From assembly GCA_050699035.1 (NCBI GenBank), contig JBOHDE010000076.1, positions 1 through 15,822 of the forward strand: a DNA stretch of 15,822 bases, read 5' to 3'. How positions within the stretch are numbered: position 1 is the first letter of the stretch; every line of letters begins with the position of its first letter. The notes under the pieces are model-generated. The model did not search any database. It was given only the letters and a program-made list of their open reading frames with translations, and had not been told where the DNA came from. Positions 6,419 to 14,872 of this stretch are shown one piece after another. A program made the translations under genes and the position numbers. This DNA comes from WHTB01 sp050699035 (lineage in GTDB: Bacteria; Actinomycetota; Actinomycetes; Propionibacteriales; Nocardioidaceae).

Positions 6419-7897
6419 GTGGATCTTCAGCTGCTCGCCGCCCTGGCCCTGGGCATCGCCACCATCGTCGTCATCGTCTTGCGTACGCGCCTCGATGCCT
6501 TCGTCGCGTTGCTGCTCGCCGCCCTCGTCACCGGAGCGGTCGCCGGACAGTCCGCGCCCGACATCGTCACGTCGATCACGACCGGCTTCGGCACGACCCT
6601 CGCGTCGATCGGGATCGTGATCGGCCTCGGGGTCGGCATCGGCAAGATCCTCGAGGTGTCAGGCGCCGCCGACGCGCTCGCCCGGGCGTTCGTCAAGGCG
6701 CTGGGCAAGGGTCGCGAGCCGTGGGCGATGGCCGGCACCGGCTCCCTGGTGTCGATCCCGGTGTTCTGCGACTCGGGCTACGTGATCATGCACCCGCTGG
6801 CCCGTTCCATCGCCCGCCGTAAGGGCGCCGGGTTCGTCACGCTCGCGCTCGCCCTCGGCTGCGGCATGACGCTGACCCATCACCTTGTCCCGCCGACACC
6901 CGGTCCGCTCGGCGTCGCCGGCATCCTCGGGGCCGACCTCGGCGGCCTCATCCTCGCCGGCCTGGTCTTCTCCGTGATCCTGCTGCCCATCGTCGTCATG
7001 TACGCCAAGTGGGTCGGACCCAAGCTCGAGGCCGAGGTCAACCAGGAGGTCCGCGACGCGGTGTACGCCACCGCGACGGCCAGCGTTCCCGGCTCGTCGG
7101 GCAGGTCGAGTGTGGGAGAGGACACGCACGAGACCGACCCGCACGAGACCGACCCCGCAGCCGCCCTCGGCACGCCACCGGAGGGGCAGCCGCGGCACCG
7201 GGTCGGCGCCGCACTGGCCAGCCTCCCGTTGCTGGTACCCATCCTGCTGATCGTCGCCAACACGGTCGGCACGGCCATCGACCGCAACAACCAGGGCATG
7301 CTGACGGCCGAGAGCGACTACCAGCCGACGACCTGGGCTGCGGCATTAGCGTTCATCGGCAACCCCGTCGTCGCCCTCGTCATCGGGATCATCCTCGCCG
7401 TGTACCTGCTGCTGCCCCGCTGGACCCCCCGCGCCAAGGTGCACGGCTGGCTCGCCGACGCAGCGGCCTCGGCCGGGCTGATCATCCTCATCACCGGCGC
7501 GGGCGGCGCCCTCGGCCAGGTGCTGCGTGACTCCGGAGTGGGAGACGCCCTGGCCGAGGCGATCGCGTCGATCAGCCTGCCCGCCGTCTTGGTGCCGTTC
7601 CTGGTGGCGTCGCTCGTGCGCCTGGCACAGGGGTCCGGCACCGTCGCGATGATCACCGCGGCGTCGGTGACCGCGCCGCTGATCGGGGCGATGGGACTCG
7701 ACCCCCTCGTCGCGGCGCTCGCCTGCTGCGCCGGCTCGATGGTGTTCAGCTACTTCAACGACTCGTACTTCTGGGTCGTCACCCGCTTCACCGGCCTCGA
7801 CGGGGTAGCCGCCCTGCGCGGATGGTCTGGCATCACGACGGCGGTCTGGCTCGGCTCGCTGCCACTGTTGCTGATCGCCTCCGCCGTGATCGGCTGA
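6419..7897 (+). CDS. GntP family permease (gluconate/sugar-acid:H+ symporter type)
   Basis: Cytoplasmic-membrane importer for a small sugar acid. Family motifs are GTGSLVSIPVFCDSGYVIM, HPLARSIARR, LTHHLVPPTPGPLGVAGI (a GntP hallmark), SLVRLAQGSGTVAMITAA and FSYFNDSYFWVVTRF. Start GTG 6419 is chosen because AGGAG (6409-6413) lies 5 nt upstream and a promoter lies at 6346-6374; this gives 492 residues. That is about 45 longer than typical GntP proteins because of a hydrophilic central loop with two HETDP units (7127-7156). The kinase gene starts 4 bp after its stop, so the two are co-transcribed. Neighbouring DUF1537 kinase and PdxA2 suggest D-threonate or D-erythronate as substrate (inference). 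Confidence 0.93.
   Translation: MDLQLLAALALGIATIVVIVLRTRLDAFVALLLAALVTGAVAGQSAPDIVTSITTGFGTTLASIGIVIGLGVGIGKILEVSGAADALARAFVKALGKGREPWAMAGTGSLVSIPVFCDSGYVIMHPLARSIARRKGAGFVTLALALGCGMTLTHHLVPPTPGPLGVAGILGADLGGLILAGLVFSVILLPIVVMYAKWVGPKLEAEVNQEVRDAVYATATASVPGSSGRSSVGEDTHETDPHETDPAAALGTPPEGQPRHRVGAALASLPLLVPILLIVANTVGTAIDRNNQGMLTAESDYQPTTWAAALAFIGNPVVALVIGIILAVYLLLPRWTPRAKVHGWLADAAASAGLIILITGAGGALGQVLRDSGVGDALAEAIASISLPAVLVPFLVASLVRLAQGSGTVAMITAASVTAPLIGAMGLDPLVAALACCAGSMVFSYFNDSYFWVVTRFTGLDGVAALRGWSGITTAVWLGSLPLLLIASAVIG
7127..7156 (+). repeat. Tandem 15-bp duplication encoding HETDP-HETDP
   Basis: Two head-to-tail copies of CACGAGACCGACCC(G/C) differ only at the last base. They preserve the reading frame and enlarge the hydrophilic central loop of the GntP permease. 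The near identity suggests a recent slippage duplication. Confidence 0.8.
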
Positions 7898-7901
7898 GCA
7901 G

Positions 7902-9215
7902 ATGGCACAGGTCCTCGTCGTCGCCGACGACCTCACCGGCGCCAACGCCACCGCGGCCGGGTTCGCCCGGACCGGGCTGCGTTCGGTCACGGTGGGCCTC
8001 GGCGGGCGCTGGGACGCCGTCGCGGAGTTCCACGGTCGTTTCGACGTCGTGGCCGTGACGACGGAGAGCCGGCACGCGCCACCCGACGAGGTGATCGACG
8101 CCGTACGGCAGTCGGTCCGCGCTGGCTGGCCGGTCGGCCTGGTCTGTTGCCGGATCGACACCACGCTGCGCGGCAACGTCGGTCTGGCCGCGCAGACCGT
8201 GCTCCGCACCGTCGCCGAGCTGTCCGGACGACGCACCGTCGGGCTGTGTCTGCCGGCGCACCCGGCGGCCGGGCGGCAGACCGTCGACGGTACCCAGCTA
8301 CTGCACGGCAGGCGGCTCGAGGACACCGAACTGGCCCGCGACCCACGCTCGCCGGTGCGCACCTCCGACGTCGGCGACGTCCTGCGCGACGGGACCGACC
8401 TGACGATCGCGCACGTCCCGCTGGCGACTGTCACCGGGAGCGCCGAGGGGCTGCGCAGCGCGCTGCGGGTCGCCGTGGACGCCGACGTCGTCATCGGTGA
8501 CGCCATCACGCTGGAGCACCTCGAACGAGTCGCGGAGGCCGCGGCGACTCTCGACGACGTGTTGTGGGTAGCCATCGACCCTGGCCCGGGATCGACGCTT
8601 CTGGCCCATGCGTTGGGGATCCGGGGCAACCACGAGGCCGGCCCCGTCCTCGCCGTGTCGGGTTCGGCGACCGACGTCACCCGCACCCAGCTGCAGGCCC
8701 TGGTCGCTGCCCGCACGGTGCACCTCGTGCGCCCGGCCGTACTCCCCGGCTCACCCGTCCCGGACGTCGACGCGACCGCGGCCGACCTGGCCAAGGTGGT
8801 CGGTGGCGCACGACGTGGCGACGTCGTGCTACTGACGACGGCGCTCGAGGCGCACGACGTCGTACCCCTGAAGGCGGACGAGGGTGCGTCCCTCCCCCGC
8901 GCGCTCGGCCGGATCACCCGGCGGGTGCTCGAGGAGTGCGTCGTCGACGGCCTCTACACGACCGGCGGTGACGTCACCGCCGCCGTACTCGACGAGGTCG
9001 GCGCCCGGGGCCTCGAGGTCGAGGACGAAGTGGTCCCACTCGCGGTCGCCGGCGAGATCGTCGACGGGCCTTGGGACAACCTGCCGATCGTCACCAAGGG
9101 CGGCCTGATCGGCGATACCAACACTGCTGTCGAATGCATCGACCACCTGGTGCGGGCCGCCGAACAACGCCGTCGCCGCGCGCACACCGCGATCCCCCGC
9201 AACCCGCACCCGTGA
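7902..9215 (+). CDS. Four-carbon acid sugar kinase (DUF1537 family; D-threonate/D-erythronate 4-kinase candidate)
   Basis: ATP-dependent kinase placing phosphate on C4 of a four-carbon sugar acid. The DUF1537 family was assigned to D-threonate, D-erythronate and 3-oxotetronate kinases. N-terminal substrate domain: ADDLTGANATA (8-18), RIDTTLRGN (84-92, usual form K-x-DSTLRGN) and PAHPAAGRQTVDGTQLLHG (118-136), then LEDTELARDPRSPV. C-terminal nucleotide domain: TTGGDVTAAVL near 353-363 and WDNLPIVTKGGLIGD (391-405). At 437 residues it is full length. ATG 7902 is 4 bp after the permease stop, and PdxA2 follows 17 bp later. The PdxA2 partner favours phosphorylated D-threonate or D-erythronate over the 3-oxotetronate route, which uses a separate dehydrogenase, isomerase and decarboxylase not seen here. 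Confidence 0.92.
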   Translation: MAQVLVVADDLTGANATAAGFARTGLRSVTVGLGGRWDAVAEFHGRFDVVAVTTESRHAPPDEVIDAVRQSVRAGWPVGLVCCRIDTTLRGNVGLAAQTVLRTVAELSGRRTVGLCLPAHPAAGRQTVDGTQLLHGRRLEDTELARDPRSPVRTSDVGDVLRDGTDLTIAHVPLATVTGSAEGLRSALRVAVDADVVIGDAITLEHLERVAEAAATLDDVLWVAIDPGPGSTLLAHALGIRGNHEAGPVLAVSGSATDVTRTQLQALVAARTVHLVRPAVLPGSPVPDVDATAADLAKVVGGARRGDVVLLTTALEAHDVVPLKADEGASLPRALGRITRRVLEECVVDGLYTTGGDVTAAVLDEVGARGLEVEDEVVPLAVAGEIVDGPWDNLPIVTKGGLIGDTNTAVECIDHLVRAAEQRRRRAHTAIPRNPHP

Positions 9216-9232
9216 AGCATGAGGAGCCATCC

Positions 9233-10276
9233 ATGACCCGCCCTGTCCTCGCCGTTACCCTCGGCGACCCCGTCGGCATCGGCCCGGAGATCACCGCCAG
9301 GACACTCGCCGAGTACGCCGGAGACGACGCCCACCACGGTGTCGCCGTCGGGGACGCGACCGCCTTGCGTCGCGCGGTCGCGGCCTGCCGACTCGACGTC
9401 GAGGTCCGCGAGGTGAGCGCGTTCGACGTGGCACCAGGTGGCGCAGGAGTGATCGACATCTTCGACACCGACGTGCTCGGGACCGACGCGCCGGAGTGGG
9501 GTGCGGTCGACAAGCGGGCCGGACTGGCGGCGGTGACCGCGATCGAGGTCGCCACCAAGGCGGCACTCGACGGACAGGTCAGCGGCATCGTCACGGGCCC
9601 GATCAACAAGGAGGCCATCTGGGCGTCCGGAAGCGAGCACCTCGGACACACCGAGATGCTCGGAGCGCTGACCGGAACCACCCGCCAGGACACCATGTTC
9701 GTCGTACGCAACACCCACGTCACCGGCCACCACCTCAAGATCTTCTTCACGACGCGGCACGTGTCGCTGCGCCGGGCCCTCGACCAGATCACCCGCGACC
9801 GGGTCGGCGAGTCGATCCGCTCGGCGCTGACCGCACTGCAGGTCTTCGGCACCGACGCGCCACGGCTGGCTGTCGCCGCGGTCAACCCGCATGGCGGGGA
9901 GAACGGCGCGTTCGGTGACGAGGAGATGGTGCACGTCGGTCCCGCGTGCGAGGACGCCCGGTCCGCCGGGCTCGACGTGTCCGGGCCGGTCCCGGCCGAC
10001 TCGGTGTTCCACCAAGGCCTGGTCGGGCGCTATGACGGCGTGTTGTCCCAGTACCACGACCAGGGCCACATCGCGGCGAAGACCTTCGACTTCGACGGCA
10101 CGATCTCGGTGACCGTCGGATTGCCTATCCTTCGTACGTCGGTCGACCACGGCACTGCGTTCGACATCGCCGGCACCGGGAAGGCCGACCCGGGCACGAT
10201 GCGCTCGGCCTACCTCGCGGGCGTCGACTACAGCCCGTTCGTCCCGGCGATCCGGGCGGAGTACGGCACCGGCTGA
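9233..10276 (+). CDS. pdxA2: PdxA2-type 4-phospho-D-threonate/erythronate dehydrogenase
   Basis: NAD-dependent, metal-dependent oxidative decarboxylase of the PdxA family. In DUF1537 operons the PdxA2 branch converts 4-phospho-D-threonate (or -erythronate) to dihydroxyacetone phosphate, instead of making pyridoxal phosphate. The 347-residue protein opens with VLAVTLGDPVGIGPEI (5-20) and contains TGPINKEAIWASG (121-133) and GHTEML (138-143). The three expected metal histidines are His176 (TTRHVSL), His220 (VNPHGGENG) and His275 (YHDQGH), with DHGTAFDIAGTG (305-316) in the active site. ATG 9233 is preceded by GAGGAG with 6-nt spacing; longer upstream reading is part of the kinase overlap. Context between the kinase and DeoR genes is the main reason for choosing PdxA2 over biosynthetic PdxA. 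Confidence 0.92.
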   Translation: MTRPVLAVTLGDPVGIGPEITARTLAEYAGDDAHHGVAVGDATALRRAVAACRLDVEVREVSAFDVAPGGAGVIDIFDTDVLGTDAPEWGAVDKRAGLAAVTAIEVATKAALDGQVSGIVTGPINKEAIWASGSEHLGHTEMLGALTGTTRQDTMFVVRNTHVTGHHLKIFFTTRHVSLRRALDQITRDRVGESIRSALTALQVFGTDAPRLAVAAVNPHGGENGAFGDEEMVHVGPACEDARSAGLDVSGPVPADSVFHQGLVGRYDGVLSQYHDQGHIAAKTFDFDGTISVTVGLPILRTSVDHGTAFDIAGTGKADPGTMRSAYLAGVDYSPFVPAIRAEYGTG

Positions 10277-10301
10277 CGGCACTGACAGATTGGGGAAACG
10301 G

Positions 10302-11072
10302 GTGGGAGCCGAGGCACGACAAGGCACCCGGCTGCGGCACGAGCAGCTGCTCACGCTACTGCGGTCGGGCACGACCCACGTCGACGACCTGTCGACCGCG
10401 CTCGGCGTCTCCGCATCGACCGTGCGTCGCGACCTCGGCCGGCTTGGCGACCAGGGCGAAGTAACCCGCACCTATGGCGGGGCCGTCACGACCGGCCCGT
10501 TCCAGGAGCGTGAGCTGAGCGAGCGACTCCGGATCGAGCAGGCGGCGAAGTCCGCGATCGGCCGGGCAGCGGCCGACCTGGTCCTCGACGGGGCCACGAT
10601 CTTCGTCGACGCCGGCTCGACCTGCGGCCAGCTGGCCGAGAACCTCCGTGACCGCTCCCTGACCGTGCTTACCCGGGGCCTGGAGATCGCCATCCGGCTG
10701 GCCTCGGCGCCCGACGTCGAGGTAGTGGTGACCGGCGGCCGGGTCGCACCGAAGAGCCACGGCCTGGTCGGGCCATTGACCGACCTCACCTTCGACCGGG
10801 TTGTCGTCGACGTGGCATTCCTCGGCGTGGACGCCGTCGACCCGGTGAACGGCGTCGGTGAACCGACCCTGGCCGAGGCCGAGGTGAAGGAGCGTGTCGC
10901 GCAGCGCGCCCGCCGGGTCGTGGTGCTCGCGGACGCGACCAAGCTGGCCCGCTCCTCCGTACCCGCCTGGGCGCCCCTGCCCGAAGGCTGGACGCTGGTC
11001 ACGAACGAGGCCGACCCCGACGTGCTCGACCCCTACCGGGCCGCCAACGTCGAGGTCGTCGCCGCCGGCTGA
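10302..11072 (+). CDS. DeoR family transcriptional regulator
   Basis: Likely repressor of its own operon, sensing a phosphorylated sugar-acid intermediate. N-terminal DeoR helix-turn-helix: RHEQLLTLLRSGTTHVDDL, then ALGVSASTVRRDLGRLGDQG and the wing VTRTYGGA. The C-terminal DeoRC sensor domain contains IFVDAGSTCGQLAENL, LTRGLEIAIRLA, VVVTGGRVAPKSHGLVG and DVAFLGVDAV, with late VVLADATKLARSS. GTG 10302 gives 256 residues, the usual family length, with GGGGAAA just upstream; TTG 10290 is an in-frame alternative. It starts 25 bp after pdxA2, as the last gene of the operon. No obvious palindromic operator was recognised at 6346-6418. Confidence 0.92.
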   Translation: MGAEARQGTRLRHEQLLTLLRSGTTHVDDLSTALGVSASTVRRDLGRLGDQGEVTRTYGGAVTTGPFQERELSERLRIEQAAKSAIGRAAADLVLDGATIFVDAGSTCGQLAENLRDRSLTVLTRGLEIAIRLASAPDVEVVVTGGRVAPKSHGLVGPLTDLTFDRVVVDVAFLGVDAVDPVNGVGEPTLAEAEVKERVAQRARRVVVLADATKLARSSVPAWAPLPEGWTLVTNEADPDVLDPYRAANVEVVAAG

Positions 11073-11076
11073 GCGG

Positions 11077-13215
11077 CTACGACACCAGGGTCGGCTGCTC
11101 CTGGGTGCCACCCGGCTCCTCGACGTCGTGCCGGTCGATGTCGCGTTTGTACAGCGCGCTCGGCCACCACATCCAGCGGCCGATGTCGAGGTTGAGCGCG
11201 GTCACCAGCACCGACCGGACGATGATCGTGTCGAGCAGTACGCCCAGCGCGACCGCGAAGCCGATCTCAGCGAACGCAACCATCGGCAGCGTCGCGAGCA
11301 CCGCGAACGTGCCGGCCAGGACCAGGCCGGCCGACGTGATCACACCACCGGTCGCGGCCAGCCCGATCAGCGCGCCGCGACGCGTGCCGACCTGCTTGGC
11401 CTCCTCGTGCACCCGGGTCATCAAGAAGATGTTGTAGTCGATGCCCAGCGCGACGAGGAACACGAAGACGAACAGCGGCAGCGCCGCATCGGCACCCGCG
11501 AACCCGAAGACGTACTTGAAGAACAGCGCACTGATACCCAGCGCGGCGCCGAACGACAGCACGACCGTGCCGACCAGGATCAGCGGCGCCACGATCGCCC
11601 GCAGCAGCAGGGCCAGGATGAGGAGCACCACCAGCAGCACCAGTGGAATGATCGCCCAGTTGTCGTCCGCGGCGGCGCGCAGCGTGTCGAGCACGATCGC
11701 GGTGCCGCCACCGGCCTGGGCGTCCGCGTCGGGCACCTGGTGGACGGCGTCGCGTACCCGGTCGACCGTGTCCTTGGCCGCCTGGCTGTCGGGCGCGTCG
11801 GTCAGCGTGCCCTCGATGTAGGCCAGGTCGCCCGACGTCTGCGGCTCGGCCACCTCGGCGATGCCCTCGGTGTCGGCCAGCACCTCGGCCACCTCGGCCG
11901 ACTTGTCGGCCTTCGCCATCACCACGATCGGCTGGCCCGAGCCGGCCGGGAAGTGGGCGGCCAGGACCTCCTCGCCGAGCACCGAGTCGGGGGTGTCGTA
12001 GAACGCCTCGTCGTTCTCGAGGCCGTCGGCGTCGAGCTGCAGGATGCCGATCGCGGCGATCGCCAGCACCACCGACGTGACCACCCAGGTCAGCCGTGGG
12101 CGGATCGCGATGCGCTTGCCCACCTTGGCCCAGAGGCCGGTCTCGGTGTGGTCCGCCGAGCCGTACGTCGGGTGCACCGGCCAGAAGAACGGGCGCCCGC
12201 AGATCACCAGCAGCGCCGGCAGCAGGGTCATCATTACCAGCAGAGCCACGCCGACGCCGATCGCGGCGACCGGCCCCAGCCCCTGCGTGGAGTTCATGCT
12301 GGCCAACAACAGGCAGAGCATGCCGGCGATGACCGTGGCACCGCTGGCGAAGATCGCCGGGCCGGCCCGGTGCATTGCGAACGCCATCGCCTCGTGCCGG
12401 TCTCGGTGCCGGCGCAGCTCCTCGCGGTACCTCGCCACCAGCAACAGCGCGTAGTCCGTACCCGCGCCGAACACCAGCACGGTCAAGATGCCAGCACTCT
12501 GCGCGTTGACCGTGAGGTCGAGCTGGGTCGCCATGAAGTAGACGACGGCCTGCGAGCAGACCAGGGCGACGATCGCGGAGAACACCGGCAGCAGCCACAG
12601 GAACGGGCTGCGGTAGGTGAGCAGCAAGATGACGATGACGACGCCCATCGCGGAGAAGAGCAGCTTGCCGTCGATGCCGGCGAAGGCCTCGCTGGAGTCG
12701 GCCGCGAAGCCGCCTGGACCGGTGTAGTAGACGTCGAGCCCGGCCGGCCCGTCTCCGGAGATCGCCTTCAGGTCGTCGACGGTCTTGCCGAGCGACTCCC
12801 AGCCGCCCTCGCCCATGTTGATCGGTACGACGACCTGGAGCGCCTCGCCGTCCTCGGACGGGATCGGGCCGACCGAGTCGCGGTCGACCGTGTCGACCCC
12901 GTCGAACGCGCTGACCTGCTCGGTCACCGCGGCCATGTCCTCCGGCGTCACGCCGCCGGCACGCTCGTAGACCACCAGCGTCGGGAGCTCGTCGCTGGAC
13001 TGGAACTGCTCGGCAGCTCTCAGCACCTCGGTGGACTCGGCGTCACCCGGCAGCCACGCGACCGCGTCGTTCTCCTGGGCACCGGTGAGCTTTCCGGCCG
13101 GGCTGAACGCGAGCGCCAGCATCACCAGCCAGAAGACCAGAATGACCCACTTCGTCACCCGGCCGGACGGCACCCACGCGAGCTTGCCCACGCCGTCGAT
13201 CAGATTCGAGCTCAC
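11077..13215 (-). CDS. MMPL/RND family transporter
   Basis: Inner-membrane proton-driven RND transporter of the actinobacterial MmpL type, which export lipids, siderophores or drugs. Two repeated halves are visible. Each has one first helix, a large outer domain and a five-helix block: first block with GAGTDYALLLVARYREEL around 250-267 and AGPAIFASGATVIAG; second with LGIDYNIFLMTRVHEEA around 590-606 and GGVITSAGLVLAGTFAVLA. The GxDY motifs carry the proton-relay Asp/Tyr. GTG 13215 has GGGAG 6-7 nt upstream and gives 712 residues; ATG 13239 is possible, and the upstream GTG 13269 overlaps the predicted -10. It ends 4 bp from the convergent DeoR gene. No lipid or siderophore biosynthesis gene lies nearby, so the cargo is unknown. 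Confidence 0.94.
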   Translation of the reverse strand: MSSNLIDGVGKLAWVPSGRVTKWVILVFWLVMLALAFSPAGKLTGAQENDAVAWLPGDAESTEVLRAAEQFQSSDELPTLVVYERAGGVTPEDMAAVTEQVSAFDGVDTVDRDSVGPIPSEDGEALQVVVPINMGEGGWESLGKTVDDLKAISGDGPAGLDVYYTGPGGFAADSSEAFAGIDGKLLFSAMGVVIVILLLTYRSPFLWLLPVFSAIVALVCSQAVVYFMATQLDLTVNAQSAGILTVLVFGAGTDYALLLVARYREELRRHRDRHEAMAFAMHRAGPAIFASGATVIAGMLCLLLASMNSTQGLGPVAAIGVGVALLVMMTLLPALLVICGRPFFWPVHPTYGSADHTETGLWAKVGKRIAIRPRLTWVVTSVVLAIAAIGILQLDADGLENDEAFYDTPDSVLGEEVLAAHFPAGSGQPIVVMAKADKSAEVAEVLADTEGIAEVAEPQTSGDLAYIEGTLTDAPDSQAAKDTVDRVRDAVHQVPDADAQAGGGTAIVLDTLRAAADDNWAIIPLVLLVVLLILALLLRAIVAPLILVGTVVLSFGAALGISALFFKYVFGFAGADAALPLFVFVFLVALGIDYNIFLMTRVHEEAKQVGTRRGALIGLAATGGVITSAGLVLAGTFAVLATLPMVAFAEIGFAVALGVLLDTIIVRSVLVTALNLDIGRWMWWPSALYKRDIDRHDVEEPGGTQEQPTLVS

Positions 13216-13254
13216 TGCTGTCTCCCACCCCTGCGGCATCCCCTTGTGTCCGCC

Positions 13255-13283
13255 AGGCTGCACCACCACCGGAGCCTCGTCAA
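13255..13283 (-). promoter_or_regulatory. Possible promoter of the MMPL gene
   Basis: Minus-strand TTGACG (13283-13278) is followed after 17 bp by CAGCCT (13260-13255). The -35 is good and the -10 weak. A start near 13248 would give a leader of about 33 nt before GTG 13215. Confidence 0.35.
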
Positions 13284-13308
13284 CGCAGTTTCTCTTGGTT
13301 CGCGAGCC

Positions 13309-13324
13309 GTCACCAATCGGTCAC
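13309..13324 (-). terminator. Possible hairpin downstream of the sigma/MFS-anti-sigma operon
   Basis: Ten bases past the stop of the MFS-anti-sigma gene, GTGACC and GGTGAC flank GATT on the minus strand and pair at 5 of 6 positions. No T-tract follows. It could be a weak terminator or an operator for the MMPL promoter next to it. Confidence 0.22.
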
Positions 13325-13333
13325 AGCGGTCGG

Positions 13334-14860
13334 TCAGGAGAGCGACTCGCGGAAGGTGGTGAGCAGGGACTCGCGGGTCGTGTCGGGCAGGCGGTCCGCT
13401 GCCGGGAGCTCACGCAGCCGCTCGACCGTCTGCCGGACCTGGTCGAGGTAGCGGGCGCAGCCGATGCACTCACTGACGTGGTGGGTGAAGCGGAGCTCGG
13501 TGTGCGGGTCGAGGTCGCCGTCGAGGAACTCGCTGACCAGCTCGACGAGCTGGTTGCAGTCCAGGGCGTCCACCTCGTTGCGGCGCTCGATCAGGCATCT
13601 GCGAACGTCGCGCAGCAGCCGGGTGGTCAGGGCCTCGGCGGCGCTCACCGCGGCCGGGGGCTGGTGTCGTGCCGCCAGGGCGAGCGCGAGACACGCCAGC
13701 ACAGTCGCGCCGATGATCATCCACGCGGCCACCCGAACCCCTTGGCTCCGGCTGAGGAGTCCCAGCACGAACGCGAACGGCACGAAGCACATCCACCCGA
13801 TGGCGCTGACGCCGGAGGCGACCCCGGTGCGGATGGTCGAGGGGACGGAGTCGTGCAACAGCTGGCTGGCGCGGATGCTCGCGATCAGCAGGAACAGCGC
13901 GAGCACGATCTGGGCGGCGATGACCACCACCAGGCCGCCGCGGACGGCGAGGCCCAGGCTGGCGACGACCATCACCACGGCGACCACCGCGAGGACCGCG
14001 GGCTTGTGCAGCGCGACGCGCCCGGCCAGCAGCCCACCCAGCCCGAGGGTCGCCATCAGACCGGCCCAGTAGGGCCCGTACAGGCCGGCCGCCGCGTCCA
14101 GGTCGATCAGCCAGAGCGGCCCGAACTCGAAGAGCGACTGCAGCAGCAACGCGGACAGCACGGCCAGCACGATGATCGGCAGCAGGTGACCGCGCCGGGT
14201 GATGGCGCCGAACGTCAGGGAGAGCTGGGTGCGCAGCGACGTACCCTCCTCCGCCTTGTGCAGCTGCGGCTCGACGAAGCGGAACAGCGCCACGACCGCG
14301 GCCGCGGCGAACGGCACGGTCAGGAAGTACGTGAGGCGCGGCGTGGCAAGCTCGGCGATCACGCCACCGGCCAGCGCGCCGGCCACCAGGGCGATGCTCT
14401 CGACGAACCGGACCCGGCCGATCTGCTGCTCGAACTGGTCGCTGGCACCGATCTCCTCCAGCACCGTGTCGTAGACGATGGCGTCCATCGTGCCGGAGTA
14501 CATCGCGAAGTAGACGGCGAGCACGAGCGCGCTGCCGATGTAGGTCGCGACGTTGTAGCTGAGGCCGCCGACCAGCGACGCCAGCGTCATCGCGCCGGCC
14601 GCGATGATGAGGACGCCTCGTCTACTCCAGCGGTCCGCGAGGATGCCCGACGGGATCTCGACGATCGGAACGAGTGCGGCATACGCCGCGGCCATCACGC
14701 CGATCGAGGCGCCGTCGAAACCGATCGCGGTCATGAAGAGCTTCTCCACCGGCACCCAGAGCAAGAAGCCCAGCAGCGACACGGCGACGATCAACGGCAG
14801 CAGCCGCTTGCGCAGGGCTCGCTTCGCGTCCCGCTCCAGGTACGTCAGTTCAGCTGTCAT
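13334..14860 (-). CDS. MFS transporter fused to a C-terminal zinc anti-sigma (zf-HC2/ZAS) domain
   Basis: One uninterrupted 508-codon gene. Residues 20-398 form an MFS transporter with about 12 hydrophobic segments. It has a motif-A loop (SGILADRWSRRGVL, 71-84), an acidic/charged turn after segment 4 (TMDAIVYDTVLEEIG, 124-138) and a central loop around 199-225. After a ~35-residue basic linker, residues 435-508 are a zinc anti-sigma domain. It reads CNQLVELVSEFLDGDLDP (435-452) and then H461-x3-C465-x2-C468, with Cys435 as probable fourth zinc ligand, and continues YLDQVRQTVERLRELP and LLTTFRESL. This closely resembles the stand-alone partners of this ECF sigma family. MFS C-termini are cytoplasmic, so the domain could reach the sigma factor. 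The gene starts 12 bp after the sigma stop, with only a weak ribosome site. GTG 13573 (Val430) could start a separate ~79-residue anti-sigma, but no good ribosome site precedes it. Confidence 0.93.
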   Translation of the reverse strand: MTAELTYLERDAKRALRKRLLPLIVAVSLLGFLLWVPVEKLFMTAIGFDGASIGVMAAAYAALVPIVEIPSGILADRWSRRGVLIIAAGAMTLASLVGGLSYNVATYIGSALVLAVYFAMYSGTMDAIVYDTVLEEIGASDQFEQQIGRVRFVESIALVAGALAGGVIAELATPRLTYFLTVPFAAAAVVALFRFVEPQLHKAEEGTSLRTQLSLTFGAITRRGHLLPIIVLAVLSALLLQSLFEFGPLWLIDLDAAAGLYGPYWAGLMATLGLGGLLAGRVALHKPAVLAVVAVVMVVASLGLAVRGGLVVVIAAQIVLALFLLIASIRASQLLHDSVPSTIRTGVASGVSAIGWMCFVPFAFVLGLLSRSQGVRVAAWMIIGATVLACLALALAARHQPPAAVSAAEALTTRLLRDVRRCLIERRNEVDALDCNQLVELVSEFLDGDLDPHTELRFTHHVSECIGCARYLDQVRQTVERLRELPAADRLPDTTRESLLTTFRESLS

Positions 14861-14872
14861 ACCTATCCAGAG

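Noticed and set aside
13216..13269. Extended MMPL N-terminus beginning at GTG 13269
   Set aside because: It would start within the predicted promoter -10, its residues are hydrophilic and unlike the family, and GTG 13215 has a better ribosome site.
10894..13362. Plus-strand open frame of 822 codons opposite the MMPL gene
   Set aside because: Composition is His/Arg/Asp/Gln-rich antisense noise; the opposite strand has two perfect RND motif blocks.
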